The translations under genes and the position numbers were made by a program. This document shows, in pieces, positions 7,219 to 13,193 of a stretch of 13,193 nt of DNA. The notes beneath the pieces are model-generated. The model was given only the letters and a program-made list of their open reading frames with translations. It searched no databases and was not told the DNA's origin. Location: NCBI GenBank assembly GCA_964372125.1, contig CAYJPL010000043.1, positions 1 to 13,193 of the forward strand, read 5' to 3'. How positions within the stretch are numbered: position 1 is the stretch's first letter; every line of letters begins with the position of its first letter. The stretch is from Tannockella sp964372125. Its GTDB lineage: Bacteria > Bacillota_I > Bacilli_A > Erysipelotrichales > Coprobacillaceae.

Positions 7219-7872
7219 ATGGCAGACAAAATAAGCAAATCATACAGTGCATCTAAAAATATATATGATGATGTAATAACACACCGTAAGTGGTGGACAA
7301 AATTATATTCTAAATTTATTTGGAATGGAGTAAATGATCCACTTATTGCCCAAAAGTTACTTAGCTTTATAGATGATGACTACACTGGGAATATACTAGA
7401 TATACCAGTAGGTACAGGTATATTTACGTATGAAAAATACAATAAAATGAAATATGCAAAAATCACATGTATTGATTATAGCGAGGATATGCTAGCAATT
7501 GCTAGAGATAGAATGAAAAATTCAAATGTTCAATTATTACAAGGTGATGTTGGTAAACTCAACTATGATGAAGAGGCATTTGATATCGTATTTAGTATGA
7601 ATGGTTTTCATGTTTTTCCAGATAAAGAAAGTGCTTTTGATGAAGTATATAGAGTTTTAAAGAAAGATGGTTTATTAATTTCTTGTTTCTATGTACAAGG
7701 AAAAATAAAACGAGCAGATTATGTAGTAAATAAAATATTATCAAAAAAAGGGTGGTTTACACCTCCCTTTGATAGTGAAGAGAGTTTGAAACAAAGGCTT
7801 AATCAAAGGTATGATATTGAATATTTTAATAATGATGGAGCAATTATTTATTTTTGTGCAAAGAAGAAATAA
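7219..7872 (+). CDS. Class I SAM-dependent methyltransferase
   Basis: This 217-residue protein has a Methyltransf_11/25-type Rossmann fold. Motif I is ILDIPVGTGIF (about 59-69; Pro replaces the usual Gly or Ala in the glycine loop). The acidic residue that binds the SAM ribose is in CIDYSEDML (Asp86), motif II lies around LLQGDVGKL, and a post-motif VLKKDGLLIS follows. The family methylates small molecules at O, N or C; the acceptor is not predictable. Two adjacent ATGs (7216 and 7219) are possible. I chose 7219 because gagg (7208-7211) then has 7-nt spacing; 7216 overlaps the preceding stop and adds one Met. It is translationally close to the ATC-hydrolase-family gene and should act on the same pathway's product. 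Confidence 0.88.
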   Translation: MADKISKSYSASKNIYDDVITHRKWWTKLYSKFIWNGVNDPLIAQKLLSFIDDDYTGNILDIPVGTGIFTYEKYNKMKYAKITCIDYSEDMLAIARDRMKNSNVQLLQGDVGKLNYDEEAFDIVFSMNGFHVFPDKESAFDEVYRVLKKDGLLISCFYVQGKIKRADYVVNKILSKKGWFTPPFDSEESLKQRLNQRYDIEYFNNDGAIIYFCAKKK

Positions 7873-7902
7873 AATAGTTAATGAGACCAGGAGGTGGACT
7901 AT

Positions 7903-8562
7903 ATGGAATTAAATATGATGTTTTCTACAATAGGGATTCTAGGGGGAATTATTTGTGCAGTTGGTGACTTATTGCTTGATTTAAAGGGTAAGGATAATAG
8001 AAAAGTAGGAAAATCACTAGTTATTGAGTCAAACTGGGCTAAGATGTCAAATTGGAGATTTAAACTATCTATAGTATTAGGATTTCTTGGTAGTTTAATG
8101 TATGGAATAGGAATCTATTCCCTTGCAAGACAATTGTTCTTAATTAATAATACCTTAGCAGAGATATTAGTAATTATTTCGATAGTAGTTTCAATGTCAG
8201 GGTTCTTCATCCATAGTTTTATATGTATAGCACCAATAATATATAAAGCAGTACTAACAGGTAAACAAGAAGATATTGCAGAATATACAATTAATCAATT
8301 ATTATCTGCTATTAAAATAATATTTATTATTTTATATAGTGTTGTTATATTTGTACCTACGATAATAGTTATCGTTAGTATATGTAATGGTTATTTTGAT
8401 GTACCTATGTGGTGTGTATTATTAAATCCAGTTGTGTTTATGATTGTTGGTTTAATATTGCGACTAATAAAAAGAGATTGGTTTTATGAGCTACCTTCAA
8501 TTTGTATGCCAAGCTTAGGTCTTGGTATGTTTGGGGTAATTGGAATTCTAAATATATTATAG
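7903..8562 (+). CDS. Six-helix membrane protein of unknown function
   Basis: This 219-residue integral membrane protein has predicted helices near 6-25, 53-75, 86-112, 134-161, 168-188 and 197-217. A conserved-looking cytoplasmic loop follows helix 1 (GDLLLDLKGKDNRKVGK) and leads to SNWAKMSNWRF before helix 2. It resembles a family of small Bacillota membrane proteins (I recall DUF6796, unverified) with no assigned function. The start is ATG 7903, 6 nt after a perfect aggaggtg (7889-7896); an upstream in-frame GTG at 7894 overlaps that site and is rejected. It sits between two methyltransferase genes, 30 nt after one and 11 nt before the other, so it is co-transcribed. It could be a resistance, export or sensing component, or a membrane-bound enzyme. 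Confidence 0.75.
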   Translation: MELNMMFSTIGILGGIICAVGDLLLDLKGKDNRKVGKSLVIESNWAKMSNWRFKLSIVLGFLGSLMYGIGIYSLARQLFLINNTLAEILVIISIVVSMSGFFIHSFICIAPIIYKAVLTGKQEDIAEYTINQLLSAIKIIFIILYSVVIFVPTIIVIVSICNGYFDVPMWCVLLNPVVFMIVGLILRLIKRDWFYELPSICMPSLGLGMFGVIGILNIL

Positions 8563-8573
8563 GAGGACTATAT

Positions 8574-9383
8574 ATGAGCAATAAGGAATTAAGTGGGGTT
8601 AAGGATACTTTATTTATACCACTGATGGCAAGATGTTATATTTCAAAGAAACATCCTGAATATTTTTATGATGAAAAAGCGATAGAATTAGAAGATAAGT
8701 TACCTGATAATTCAGTAATAGACAACAGTAGTGAGTATACTATGATGGGTTCTGCTTCAAGAGCACTAGTTATGGATAAAATAGTTAAAGAGTTTGTAAA
8801 GAATAATCATGATGCAAATATTGTTAGTATCGGCTGTGGTCTTGAGACAATGTCGTGGAGACTAAAAAAGGAATGTTATGATGCTACTTTTTATCAAATT
8901 GATTTTGATTCAGTTATCAATAAGAGAGTAAATATATTAGGACAATTAAATAATGAAGTCTTTATTAAAGGAAATGCAAACGATATAGTATTCAATGATT
9001 ATATGGATTGTAATAAAGCTACTATATTTGTAGTAGCTGGGGTATTTCACTATTTCAAAGAAGATGATGTATTATCATTACTAGCGAAACTTCAAAAACA
9101 TTTTAAAAACAGTCAAGTATTATTTGATGCTACTGATGAGTTTGGGGTAAAATATGCAGCAAGATATGTTAAAAAAACAGGGAATCATGATGCAATGATG
9201 TATTTTTGCATAAATGATCCTATAGAATTTACAAAAAAATCTAATACTAAGCTACTATCAGTGCAAGGCTTTTACCATAATGTTGATAGGACATTAAGAA
9301 GAAAATTAAAACTATATACACGTATTGCGATGAATATCGCAGACAAGAAAATGCATGCAATGATTATCCATGTGCAGTTGTAA
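8574..9383 (+). CDS. LCM/TcmP-type SAM-dependent O-methyltransferase
   Basis: This 269-residue protein resembles the leucine carboxyl methyltransferase family (PF04072), whose bacterial members (TcmP/PpmC-like) methylate carboxyls or hydroxyls of secondary metabolites. Evidence is the family-typical N-terminus GVKDTLFIPLMAR (8-20) followed by a Phe-Tyr-Asp-Glu-Lys-Ala segment, an invariant-type Arg63 in SASRALVMDKIV, SAM motif I VSIGCGLET (84-92) and the acidic YQIDFDSV (Asp110). The start is ATG 8574 after aggagg (8561-8566, 7-nt spacing); an in-frame ATG at 8502 would lie inside the membrane-protein gene. It ends the cluster. No terminator is visible between its stop and the lysS promoter, so some readthrough into the T-box leader is possible. 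A carboxyl O-methyl ester on the cluster's product is a plausible but unproven outcome. Confidence 0.85.
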   Translation: MSNKELSGVKDTLFIPLMARCYISKKHPEYFYDEKAIELEDKLPDNSVIDNSSEYTMMGSASRALVMDKIVKEFVKNNHDANIVSIGCGLETMSWRLKKECYDATFYQIDFDSVINKRVNILGQLNNEVFIKGNANDIVFNDYMDCNKATIFVVAGVFHYFKEDDVLSLLAKLQKHFKNSQVLFDATDEFGVKYAARYVKKTGNHDAMMYFCINDPIEFTKKSNTKLLSVQGFYHNVDRTLRRKLKLYTRIAMNIADKKMHAMIIHVQL

Positions 9384-9402
9384 ATTAATTATATGTAATT
9401 CG

Positions 9403-9431
9403 TTGACAATTTTAATATTATACGTTACTAT
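9403..9431 (+). promoter_or_regulatory. Promoter of the T-box/lysS unit
   Basis: A perfect -35 box ttgaca (9403-9408), a 17-bp spacer and the -10 box tactat (9426-9431, four of six consensus bases). Initiation around 9438 would place the T-box stem I just inside the transcript. A short inverted repeat (tacgt 9421-9425, acgta 9433-9437) flanks the -10 box and is probably incidental. Confidence 0.65.
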
Positions 9432-9439
9432 TACGTAGT

Positions 9440-9690
9440 ATAAAGCGATGAATAGAAGAGTAATTATTATATTAAATAGTAGAGAGTCTATGGTTGGTGA
9501 AAATAGATATTTAAGTAATAATGAATAAAGACTAGGAGCTTCATTCTGGATTGAAAATGATAGAATGACGTAAGGCTACGTTACAGGCTAGACTAATAAT
9601 AGTTAGTGAGGTTAATAGGGCAACTTATTAATGAACTAGGGTGGTACCACGATACTCTCGTCCCTTATGGATAGAGAGTTTTTATATTTT
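9440..9690 (+). promoter_or_regulatory. T-box leader, lysine-specific, controlling lysS
   Basis: A cis-acting RNA that binds uncharged tRNA and lets transcription continue into lysS. Landmarks in order are the specifier-loop 5' side agagtaatt near 9456, the AG bulge agagag (9481-9486), the stem I apical motif tggttggtgaaa (9491-9502), and the specifier loop gaataaagac, in which AAA (9527-9529) is the Lys codon. These are followed by a hairpin 9542-9567 (cattct with agaatg), a second hairpin 9568-9581, and the T-box motif agggtggtaccacg (9638-9651), whose tggt bulge pairs with the tRNA acceptor end. I picked AAA over the overlapping TAA by counting from the conserved gagc 3' of the loop, and because the gene is a lysyl-tRNA synthetase. 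The 9384-9703 gap holds only this and its promoter. Confidence 0.93.
9654..9683 (+). terminator. T-box terminator hairpin
   Basis: The stem actctc (9654-9659) pairs with gagagt (9674-9679), extended inside by tcc/gga, and is followed by a T-run and TATATTTT. It directly follows the T-box motif, which forms the competing antiterminator when uncharged tRNA-Lys is bound. The terminator is therefore the default state under lysine sufficiency. Confidence 0.85.
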
Positions 9691-9703
9691 AGGAGGAAAA
9701 AAC

Positions 9704-11191
9704 ATGGATAACAGACAATTTAGTGAACAAGAATTAGTGCGTAGAGAAAAACTTGCAGAGTTGCAAGCAGCAGGAATTGATCCTTTTGGACAAAGATATG
9801 ACATTACTGCATATAGTAGTGAATTAATAGCTACATATGGAGAAGAAGAAAAAGAAGAACTAGCAAATAAAGCAGTTACTGTAAAAGTAGCAGGAAGAAT
9901 TATGACAAAACGTGGTCAAGGTAAAGCAGGATTTATGCATATCCAAGACAGAGATGGTCAAATTCAAATTTATGTACGTAAAGATACAATTGGTGATGAA
10001 GCATTTGATATCTACAGTAAAGCAGATATTGGTGACATTATTGGTGTAGAAGGTACATTAATGAAAACAAATCATGGTGAATTAACAGTTAAAGCTGTAG
10101 TATATACTCACCTTACAAAAGCACTGCGTCCTTTACCTGAAAAATTCCATGGATTAAGTGATGTAGAAGAAAGATACCGTAGAAGATATGTAGATTTAAT
10201 TATGAACGATGAAGCAAGAAAAATTGCTTTTACAAGACCAAAAATCATTCGTTCAATTCAAAACTACTTAGATAATCTAGGATATGTAGAAGTAGACACA
10301 CCAGTATTAAGCCCTATTTTAGGTGGAGCTAGTGCAAGACCATTTACTACACATCATAATACATTAGATATGGAATTCTACTTACGTATCGCAACAGAAT
10401 TACCATTAAAAAGATTAATTGTTGGTGGGATGGATGCAGTATATGAAATTGGTCGTTTATTTAGAAATGAAGGTATGGATAGAACACATAACCCTGAATT
10501 TACAACAATCGAATTATACAAAGCATTTACTGATTTAGAAGGTATGATGGATACAACAGAAGGAATCATCAGTACTGTTGCAAAAGATGTATTAGGTACT
10601 TATGATATTACTTACAAAGGAAGTGAAATATCACTTGCACCTGGATTCAAACGTATTTCTATGATGGATGCAATCAAAGAAGAAACAGGTGTAGACTTTA
10701 CTGAACAATTAACATTTGAACAAGCTAAAGAATTAGCTAAAGAACATCATGTAGAAGTAGAAAACCATTTTGCATATGGACATATTGTTAATGCATTCTT
10801 TGAGAAGTTTGTAGAAGAAAAAATCGTTGAACCAACATTCATCTATGGACATCCAATTGAAATTAGTCCACTTGCTAAAAAGAACCTAGAAGATCCTAGA
10901 TTCACACAAAGATTTGAATTATTTATTTGCGGTAATGAGTATGCAAATGCATTTACTGAGTTAAATGATCCAATTGATCAATATGAAAGATTCGCAAACC
11001 AATTAAAAGAAAAAGAATTAGGTAACGAAGAAGCTAATGAAATGGATTTAGATTATGTAGAAGCATTAGAATATGGATTACCACCAACAGGTGGTATGGG
11101 TATGGGTATTGATCGCTTAGTAATGTTAATTACAGGACAAGACAGTATCCGTGAAGTTATCTTATTTCCACATATGAAAAATAAACAATAA
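9704..11191 (+). CDS. lysS: Lysyl-tRNA synthetase, class II
   Basis: This 495-residue cytoplasmic enzyme charges tRNA-Lys with lysine using ATP. The N-terminal OB-fold anticodon-binding domain covers about 55-145 (KVAGRIMTKRGQGKAGFMHI region). The class II catalytic domain has motif 1 near 177-201, the GGASARPF and HHNTLD segment (207-222), motif 2 RLFRNEG with HNPEFT (251-267) and motif 3 GMGMGIDRLVML (464-475). Length and motifs are full and normal. The start is ATG 9704 after aggagg (9691-9696); the upstream in-frame GTG at 9641 lies in the T-box motif and is rejected. Regulation is by the T-box leader, hence induced when tRNA-Lys is uncharged. It is monocistronic, ending in a terminator, and appears independent of the upstream biosynthesis-like cluster. 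Confidence 0.98.
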   Translation: MDNRQFSEQELVRREKLAELQAAGIDPFGQRYDITAYSSELIATYGEEEKEELANKAVTVKVAGRIMTKRGQGKAGFMHIQDRDGQIQIYVRKDTIGDEAFDIYSKADIGDIIGVEGTLMKTNHGELTVKAVVYTHLTKALRPLPEKFHGLSDVEERYRRRYVDLIMNDEARKIAFTRPKIIRSIQNYLDNLGYVEVDTPVLSPILGGASARPFTTHHNTLDMEFYLRIATELPLKRLIVGGMDAVYEIGRLFRNEGMDRTHNPEFTTIELYKAFTDLEGMMDTTEGIISTVAKDVLGTYDITYKGSEISLAPGFKRISMMDAIKEETGVDFTEQLTFEQAKELAKEHHVEVENHFAYGHIVNAFFEKFVEEKIVEPTFIYGHPIEISPLAKKNLEDPRFTQRFELFICGNEYANAFTELNDPIDQYERFANQLKEKELGNEEANEMDLDYVEALEYGLPPTGGMGMGIDRLVMLITGQDSIREVILFPHMKNKQ

Positions 11192-11214
11192 GTTAGACAT
11201 TGTACTAACTCACT

Positions 11215-11241
11215 AAGTCCTTATTTTAAGGGCTTTTTTTT
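11215..11241 (+). terminator. Intrinsic terminator of lysS
   Basis: The stem aagtcctt (11215-11222) pairs with aagggctt (11228-11235, one G-T pair) around a 5-nt loop and runs into eight T residues. A separate 6-bp hairpin (agttag 11191-11196 with ctaact 11205-11210) starts at the last base of the stop codon and may protect the mRNA end. Confidence 0.88.
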
Positions 11242-11279
11242 ATTTCAAAATTCATGCACTTCATCATATTTCACTATAA

Positions 11280-11323
11280 TTTGTCAGAAAACCTGTCAAA
11301 AACCTGCCAAAAACCTGTCAAAA
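11280..11323. repeat. Tandem 11-bp direct repeat, four units
   Basis: Three consecutive copies of acctgtcaaaa occur at 11291-11301, 11302-11312 (one change, tgcc) and 11313-11323. A degenerate fourth copy, tttgtcagaaa, precedes them at 11280-11290. The period is close to one DNA helical turn, so equivalent faces are aligned. The repeat lies between the lysS terminator and the terminator of the opposing minus-strand genes, outside any coding region. It is too short-period and spacer-free to be a CRISPR. Confidence 0.8.
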
Positions 11324-11326
11324 ATG

Positions 11327-11359
11327 TAAAAAAAAACTGATGTGACATCAATCTTTTTT
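11327..11359 (-). terminator. Bidirectional terminator of the MBL-fold gene unit
   Basis: The stem tgatg (11338-11342) pairs with catca (11346-11350) around tga. It is flanked by an A-run (11327-11336) and a T-run (11354-11359) that can extend the pairing. It lies 30 bases downstream of the minus-strand stop codon at 11389, where the A-run reads as a T-run. On the plus strand it gives a second stop for lysS transcripts. Confidence 0.7.
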
Positions 11360-11388
11360 AGTAATTTGTAATAGCAACCTAGAAGGAA

Positions 11389-12282
11389 TTATACATCTAA
11401 AGAACCGATGTAATATCCGCCAAATGCATCGTTAAGGCTGTTATTATCTAGATATTTTACTGTATAGTTATTATTAGAAACATATACATCAACAATATTT
11501 TTTTTGCAATTAAATATAATGTCACCTGCAGTGTTTTGAGTGATAGTATTATAGCCAGATAAGTAATCAATTTGATCAGAAGGTGCTTCGCCAATAACAA
11601 TAACTTTTGGACTAATTTCATCCAACCACTTAGATGGTAATTTTCCACTACTTCGTCCGTGATGTGGAGCAAAAATTATATCTGCATTTGGAAGTGATAT
11701 TTCATCTTTAATTTTTTCCATAAAATCTGTTTCTAAGTCACCAAACCATAGTACAGTTACTCCATTATTAAGTGAATATTTTATAATTGGTGAAATATTA
11801 TTTGGACTATTTCCATCTTCAGCATTTTTGAGAGCTTCTTTGAAGTCGGAATTATCAATTATTGGCCATAAAATATTTAAACCAGATGAACCGTATTTTT
11901 TTTCATCGTCGTCCTTATTCAACCATTTTCTTGAGCATCCTTTATACAAATAAAACAACTTATCTGAATCTCGTAATTCCTTGTATTGTTTGAAATCAGT
12001 CTTTTCATCATTTTTTGTAGCATTATTTTTCACACAATAAAAATTCGAAATTGGCATTTCAGTATTAAGATATTCTAACCCGTGAATATGGTCATCATCT
12101 GGATGCGTGGAAATAAATCTAGTTATGTCTTTTTCTTTAGATTCAGTTTTAAGTTCATTGATAATTTTTTTGTTAATATTTTCATCAACAAGATTACAAT
12201 CGATTATTGTAAAGTTACTTGAATTGTGCTTTATGTAATACATATCTCCATTACCTACTGAAAATGATTTAATAATTGTCAT
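11389..12282 (-). CDS. ComEC-type metallo-beta-lactamase-fold protein
   Basis: This 297-residue, apparently soluble protein resembles the detached MBL domain of ComEC/Rec2. Metal-site residues are visible in STHPDDDHIHG (His60, Asp62, Asp64, His65), WFGDLE (Asp182) and APHHGRSSG (His207, His208). NSPNNISPIIKY before the GDLE strand matches the ComEC-like asparagine-rich turn. Such stand-alone domains are usually putative nucleases or phosphodiesterases; the substrate is unknown, and there are no ComEC membrane helices. I chose ATG at 12282 (minus) with aaggggg 9 nt upstream; the in-frame ATG at 12303 would add 7 residues and sit ahead of that site. Its start overlaps the 3' end of the preceding membrane-protein gene by 14 nt, so the two are translationally coupled and likely work together, possibly as an effector pair. 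Confidence 0.85.
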   Translation of the reverse strand: MTIIKSFSVGNGDMYYIKHNSSNFTIIDCNLVDENINKKIINELKTESKEKDITRFISTHPDDDHIHGLEYLNTEMPISNFYCVKNNATKNDEKTDFKQYKELRDSDKLFYLYKGCSRKWLNKDDDEKKYGSSGLNILWPIIDNSDFKEALKNAEDGNSPNNISPIIKYSLNNGVTVLWFGDLETDFMEKIKDEISLPNADIIFAPHHGRSSGKLPSKWLDEISPKVIVIGEAPSDQIDYLSGYNTITQNTAGDIIFNCKKNIVDVYVSNNNYTVKYLDNNSLNDAFGGYYIGSLDV

Positions 12283-12775
12283 TATTATTTTCCCCCTTAT
12301 CATTTGCGATATTTATTCTTTTAACGATATATTCTGTTTGCTTTTTATAAGATATAGCAAACAGGAGTGTAAGAACACAGATTGCTATAGCAATGCATGT
12401 GAGAGAATTAAATTTAATGATATAATTAGCGACAAACATAATACCGCTGACAATCATTATTCCTAATAATGTACGATACACATTATTGGTTTCCAATAGA
12501 ATTTTTATCTCATTATCTTTTTTGCATGCAGAAATATAATCCTTATAAGGTGCATATTTTACAAGCTTAACCATTTTTGCAAGAGGCTCTACAATTAAAG
12601 AGCCCACTCGACTAAAAATCATTCCAACAAAATAATAAATAAAAGCATTCTCAATTATATCATTACTCAATAAGCTACACTGATATATTAATTCAAAAAC
12701 AAATATGGCAACAACACCAGGTAACATATTATTTAGTATATTATAACTGCTTATTTTCTCAATAAATTTATCCAT
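12269..12775 (-). CDS. Small four-helix membrane protein coupled to the MBL-fold gene
   Basis: This 168-residue protein has predicted membrane helices near 17-34, 43-60, 102-120 and 124-143. A loop of about 40 residues lies between helices 2 and 3 (PLAKMVKLVKYAPYKDYISACKKDNEI) and a charged hydrophilic tail follows. I do not recognise a named family, but the pattern LPGVV, YYFVGMIFSRVGSLIVEP and APYKDY looks like a conserved small membrane family that I recall from scattered accessory loci. The start at 12775 has ggag (minus-strand reading of 12781-12784) 5 nt upstream. Its last codons contain the ribosome binding site and start of the MBL-fold gene. It may anchor or regulate the MBL protein at the membrane. 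It lies 30 nt after a truncated gene on the same strand and may be co-transcribed with it. Confidence 0.7.
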   Translation of the reverse strand: MDKFIEKISSYNILNNMLPGVVAIFVFELIYQCSLLSNDIIENAFIYYFVGMIFSRVGSLIVEPLAKMVKLVKYAPYKDYISACKKDNEIKILLETNNVYRTLLGIMIVSGIMFVANYIIKFNSLTCIAIAICVLTLLFAISYKKQTEYIVKRINIANDKGENNNDNY

Positions 12776-12805
12776 AATATCTCCATTTCAACACTTGCTA
12801 GTGTA

Positions 12806-13193
12806 TTATTCTGTATGTAATTCAACTTTTAAATATTTTGTATGTATTAGATAATCGCTTACAAGACCATATTCATATTCTTGTGTGTCATCAAAAATAA
12901 TATCGTAACCTTTAATACTGCTATCACCAATTGTTTGTACACGTTGAAGTGCAAAAGCGATTATGTTTGCAATGTATTGGTGTTCATTTTGAAATACTTC
13001 AGTGTAAGCATCTTTTGAGTATTCAAGGCTTTGACTTTGTGTAAACAATTTCCAATGCTCTAATTTAATATTAGACCATGATTGTACTACTGTTATGTTA
13101 TTGCTGATTCTTTTCTTTGTGTATGATCCATTAAAATAAGCACGTTCTTTGTATAATGGACTGATCCATGATGTATTGAAGGCAATAGAATTT
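12806..13193 (-). CDS. Unrecognised protein, C-terminal part (runs off the window)
   Basis: An open frame on the minus strand continues to the right edge without a stop, giving at least 128 residues of a C-terminus. An internal TTG at 13048 is not needed as a start, since the frame reads on through KLEHWKLFTQSQ to the edge. The visible part is rich in Tyr, Ser, Asn and Gln, with no membrane helix, and ends YLIHTKYLKVELHTE. I do not recognise the family. The spacing to the downstream membrane-protein gene is 30 nt with a short hairpin (acact/agtgt, 12791-12804) and no T-run, so one operon is possible. Confidence 0.6.
   Translation of the reverse strand, partial: NSIAFNTSWISPLYKERAYFNGSYTKKRISNNITVVQSWSNIKLEHWKLFTQSQSLEYSKDAYTEVFQNEHQYIANIIAFALQRVQTIGDSSIKGYDIIFDDTQEYEYGLVSDYLIHTKYLKVELHTE

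Noticed and set aside
8502..8573. Longer methyltransferase start at 8502
   Set aside because: It overlaps the membrane-protein gene by about 60 nt, while aggagg lies at ideal distance from ATG 8574.
9384..9402. Terminator for the methyltransferase cluster
   Set aside because: Only short A/T self-complementarity (aattaatt/taatt) with no GC stem or T-run.
9421..9437. Inverted repeat tacgt/acgta around the lysS -10 as an operator
   Set aside because: Only 5-bp arms in A+T-rich sequence; the T-box already explains regulation.
9641..9703. lysS extension from GTG 9641
   Set aside because: This GTG is part of the T-box motif and the extension runs through the terminator hairpin.
11280..11323. CRISPR array
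   Set aside because: Repeat units are 11 bp and directly adjacent with no spacers.
11457..11672. Second minus-strand frame within the MBL gene as a frameshifted part
   Set aside because: The main frame runs intact to its stop with all metal-site motifs; this is a shadow frame.

Overview
The window is A+T-rich throughout and looks like chromosomal DNA of a low-GC Gram-positive bacterium (Bacillota; a Clostridia- or Erysipelotrichia-like organism, class not resolved by eye). Support comes from strong aggagg-type ribosome binding sites, a T-box leader before lysS, a cre-like catabolite-repression palindrome, a lipoprotein signal peptide with a lipobox, and many hairpin plus T-run terminators. 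No tRNA, rRNA, insertion sequence or CRISPR array was seen.

Layout. (1) 28-1490: a monocistronic unit between two terminators. It encodes a secreted alpha/beta-hydrolase lipoprotein (esterase-like) with a promoter whose -35 box is overlapped by a perfect match to the cre consensus. (2) 1498-9383: a single-direction, tightly packed cluster. It runs TetR regulator, two ABC half-transporters (membrane plus ATPase), a RimK-like ATP-grasp ligase, an L-2-amino-thiazoline-4-carboxylate (ATC) hydrolase-family protein, a class I methyltransferase, a six-helix membrane protein and an LCM/TcmP-type methyltransferase. From the ABC pair on, gaps are between a 1-nt overlap and 30 nt, and no terminator is visible inside. 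I read this as a small-molecule biosynthesis or modification and transport operon that I cannot name; it is the best candidate in the window for an undescribed system. (3) 9403-11241: promoter, lysine-specific T-box leader (AAA specifier) and lysS, closed by a terminator. (4) 11280-11323: an 11-bp tandem repeat in the convergent intergenic region. (5) 11327-13193, minus strand: a truncated unrecognised gene, a small four-helix membrane protein and an overlapping ComEC-type metallo-beta-lactamase-fold protein, closed by a bidirectional terminator. The last two form a coupled pair that could be an accessory (possibly defence) module.

How the genes may work together. In the central cluster the TetR protein probably senses a ligand and controls the two ABC subunits and the downstream enzymes. 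The ATP-grasp enzyme would form an amide or similar bond between small acids and amines. The two methyltransferases would tailor the product, and the ABC heterodimer would move it (or a related metallophore-like compound) across the membrane. This pathway is inference from gene families and order; the product is unknown. lysS is housekeeping and probably unrelated, although no terminator separates the cluster from its promoter and leader.
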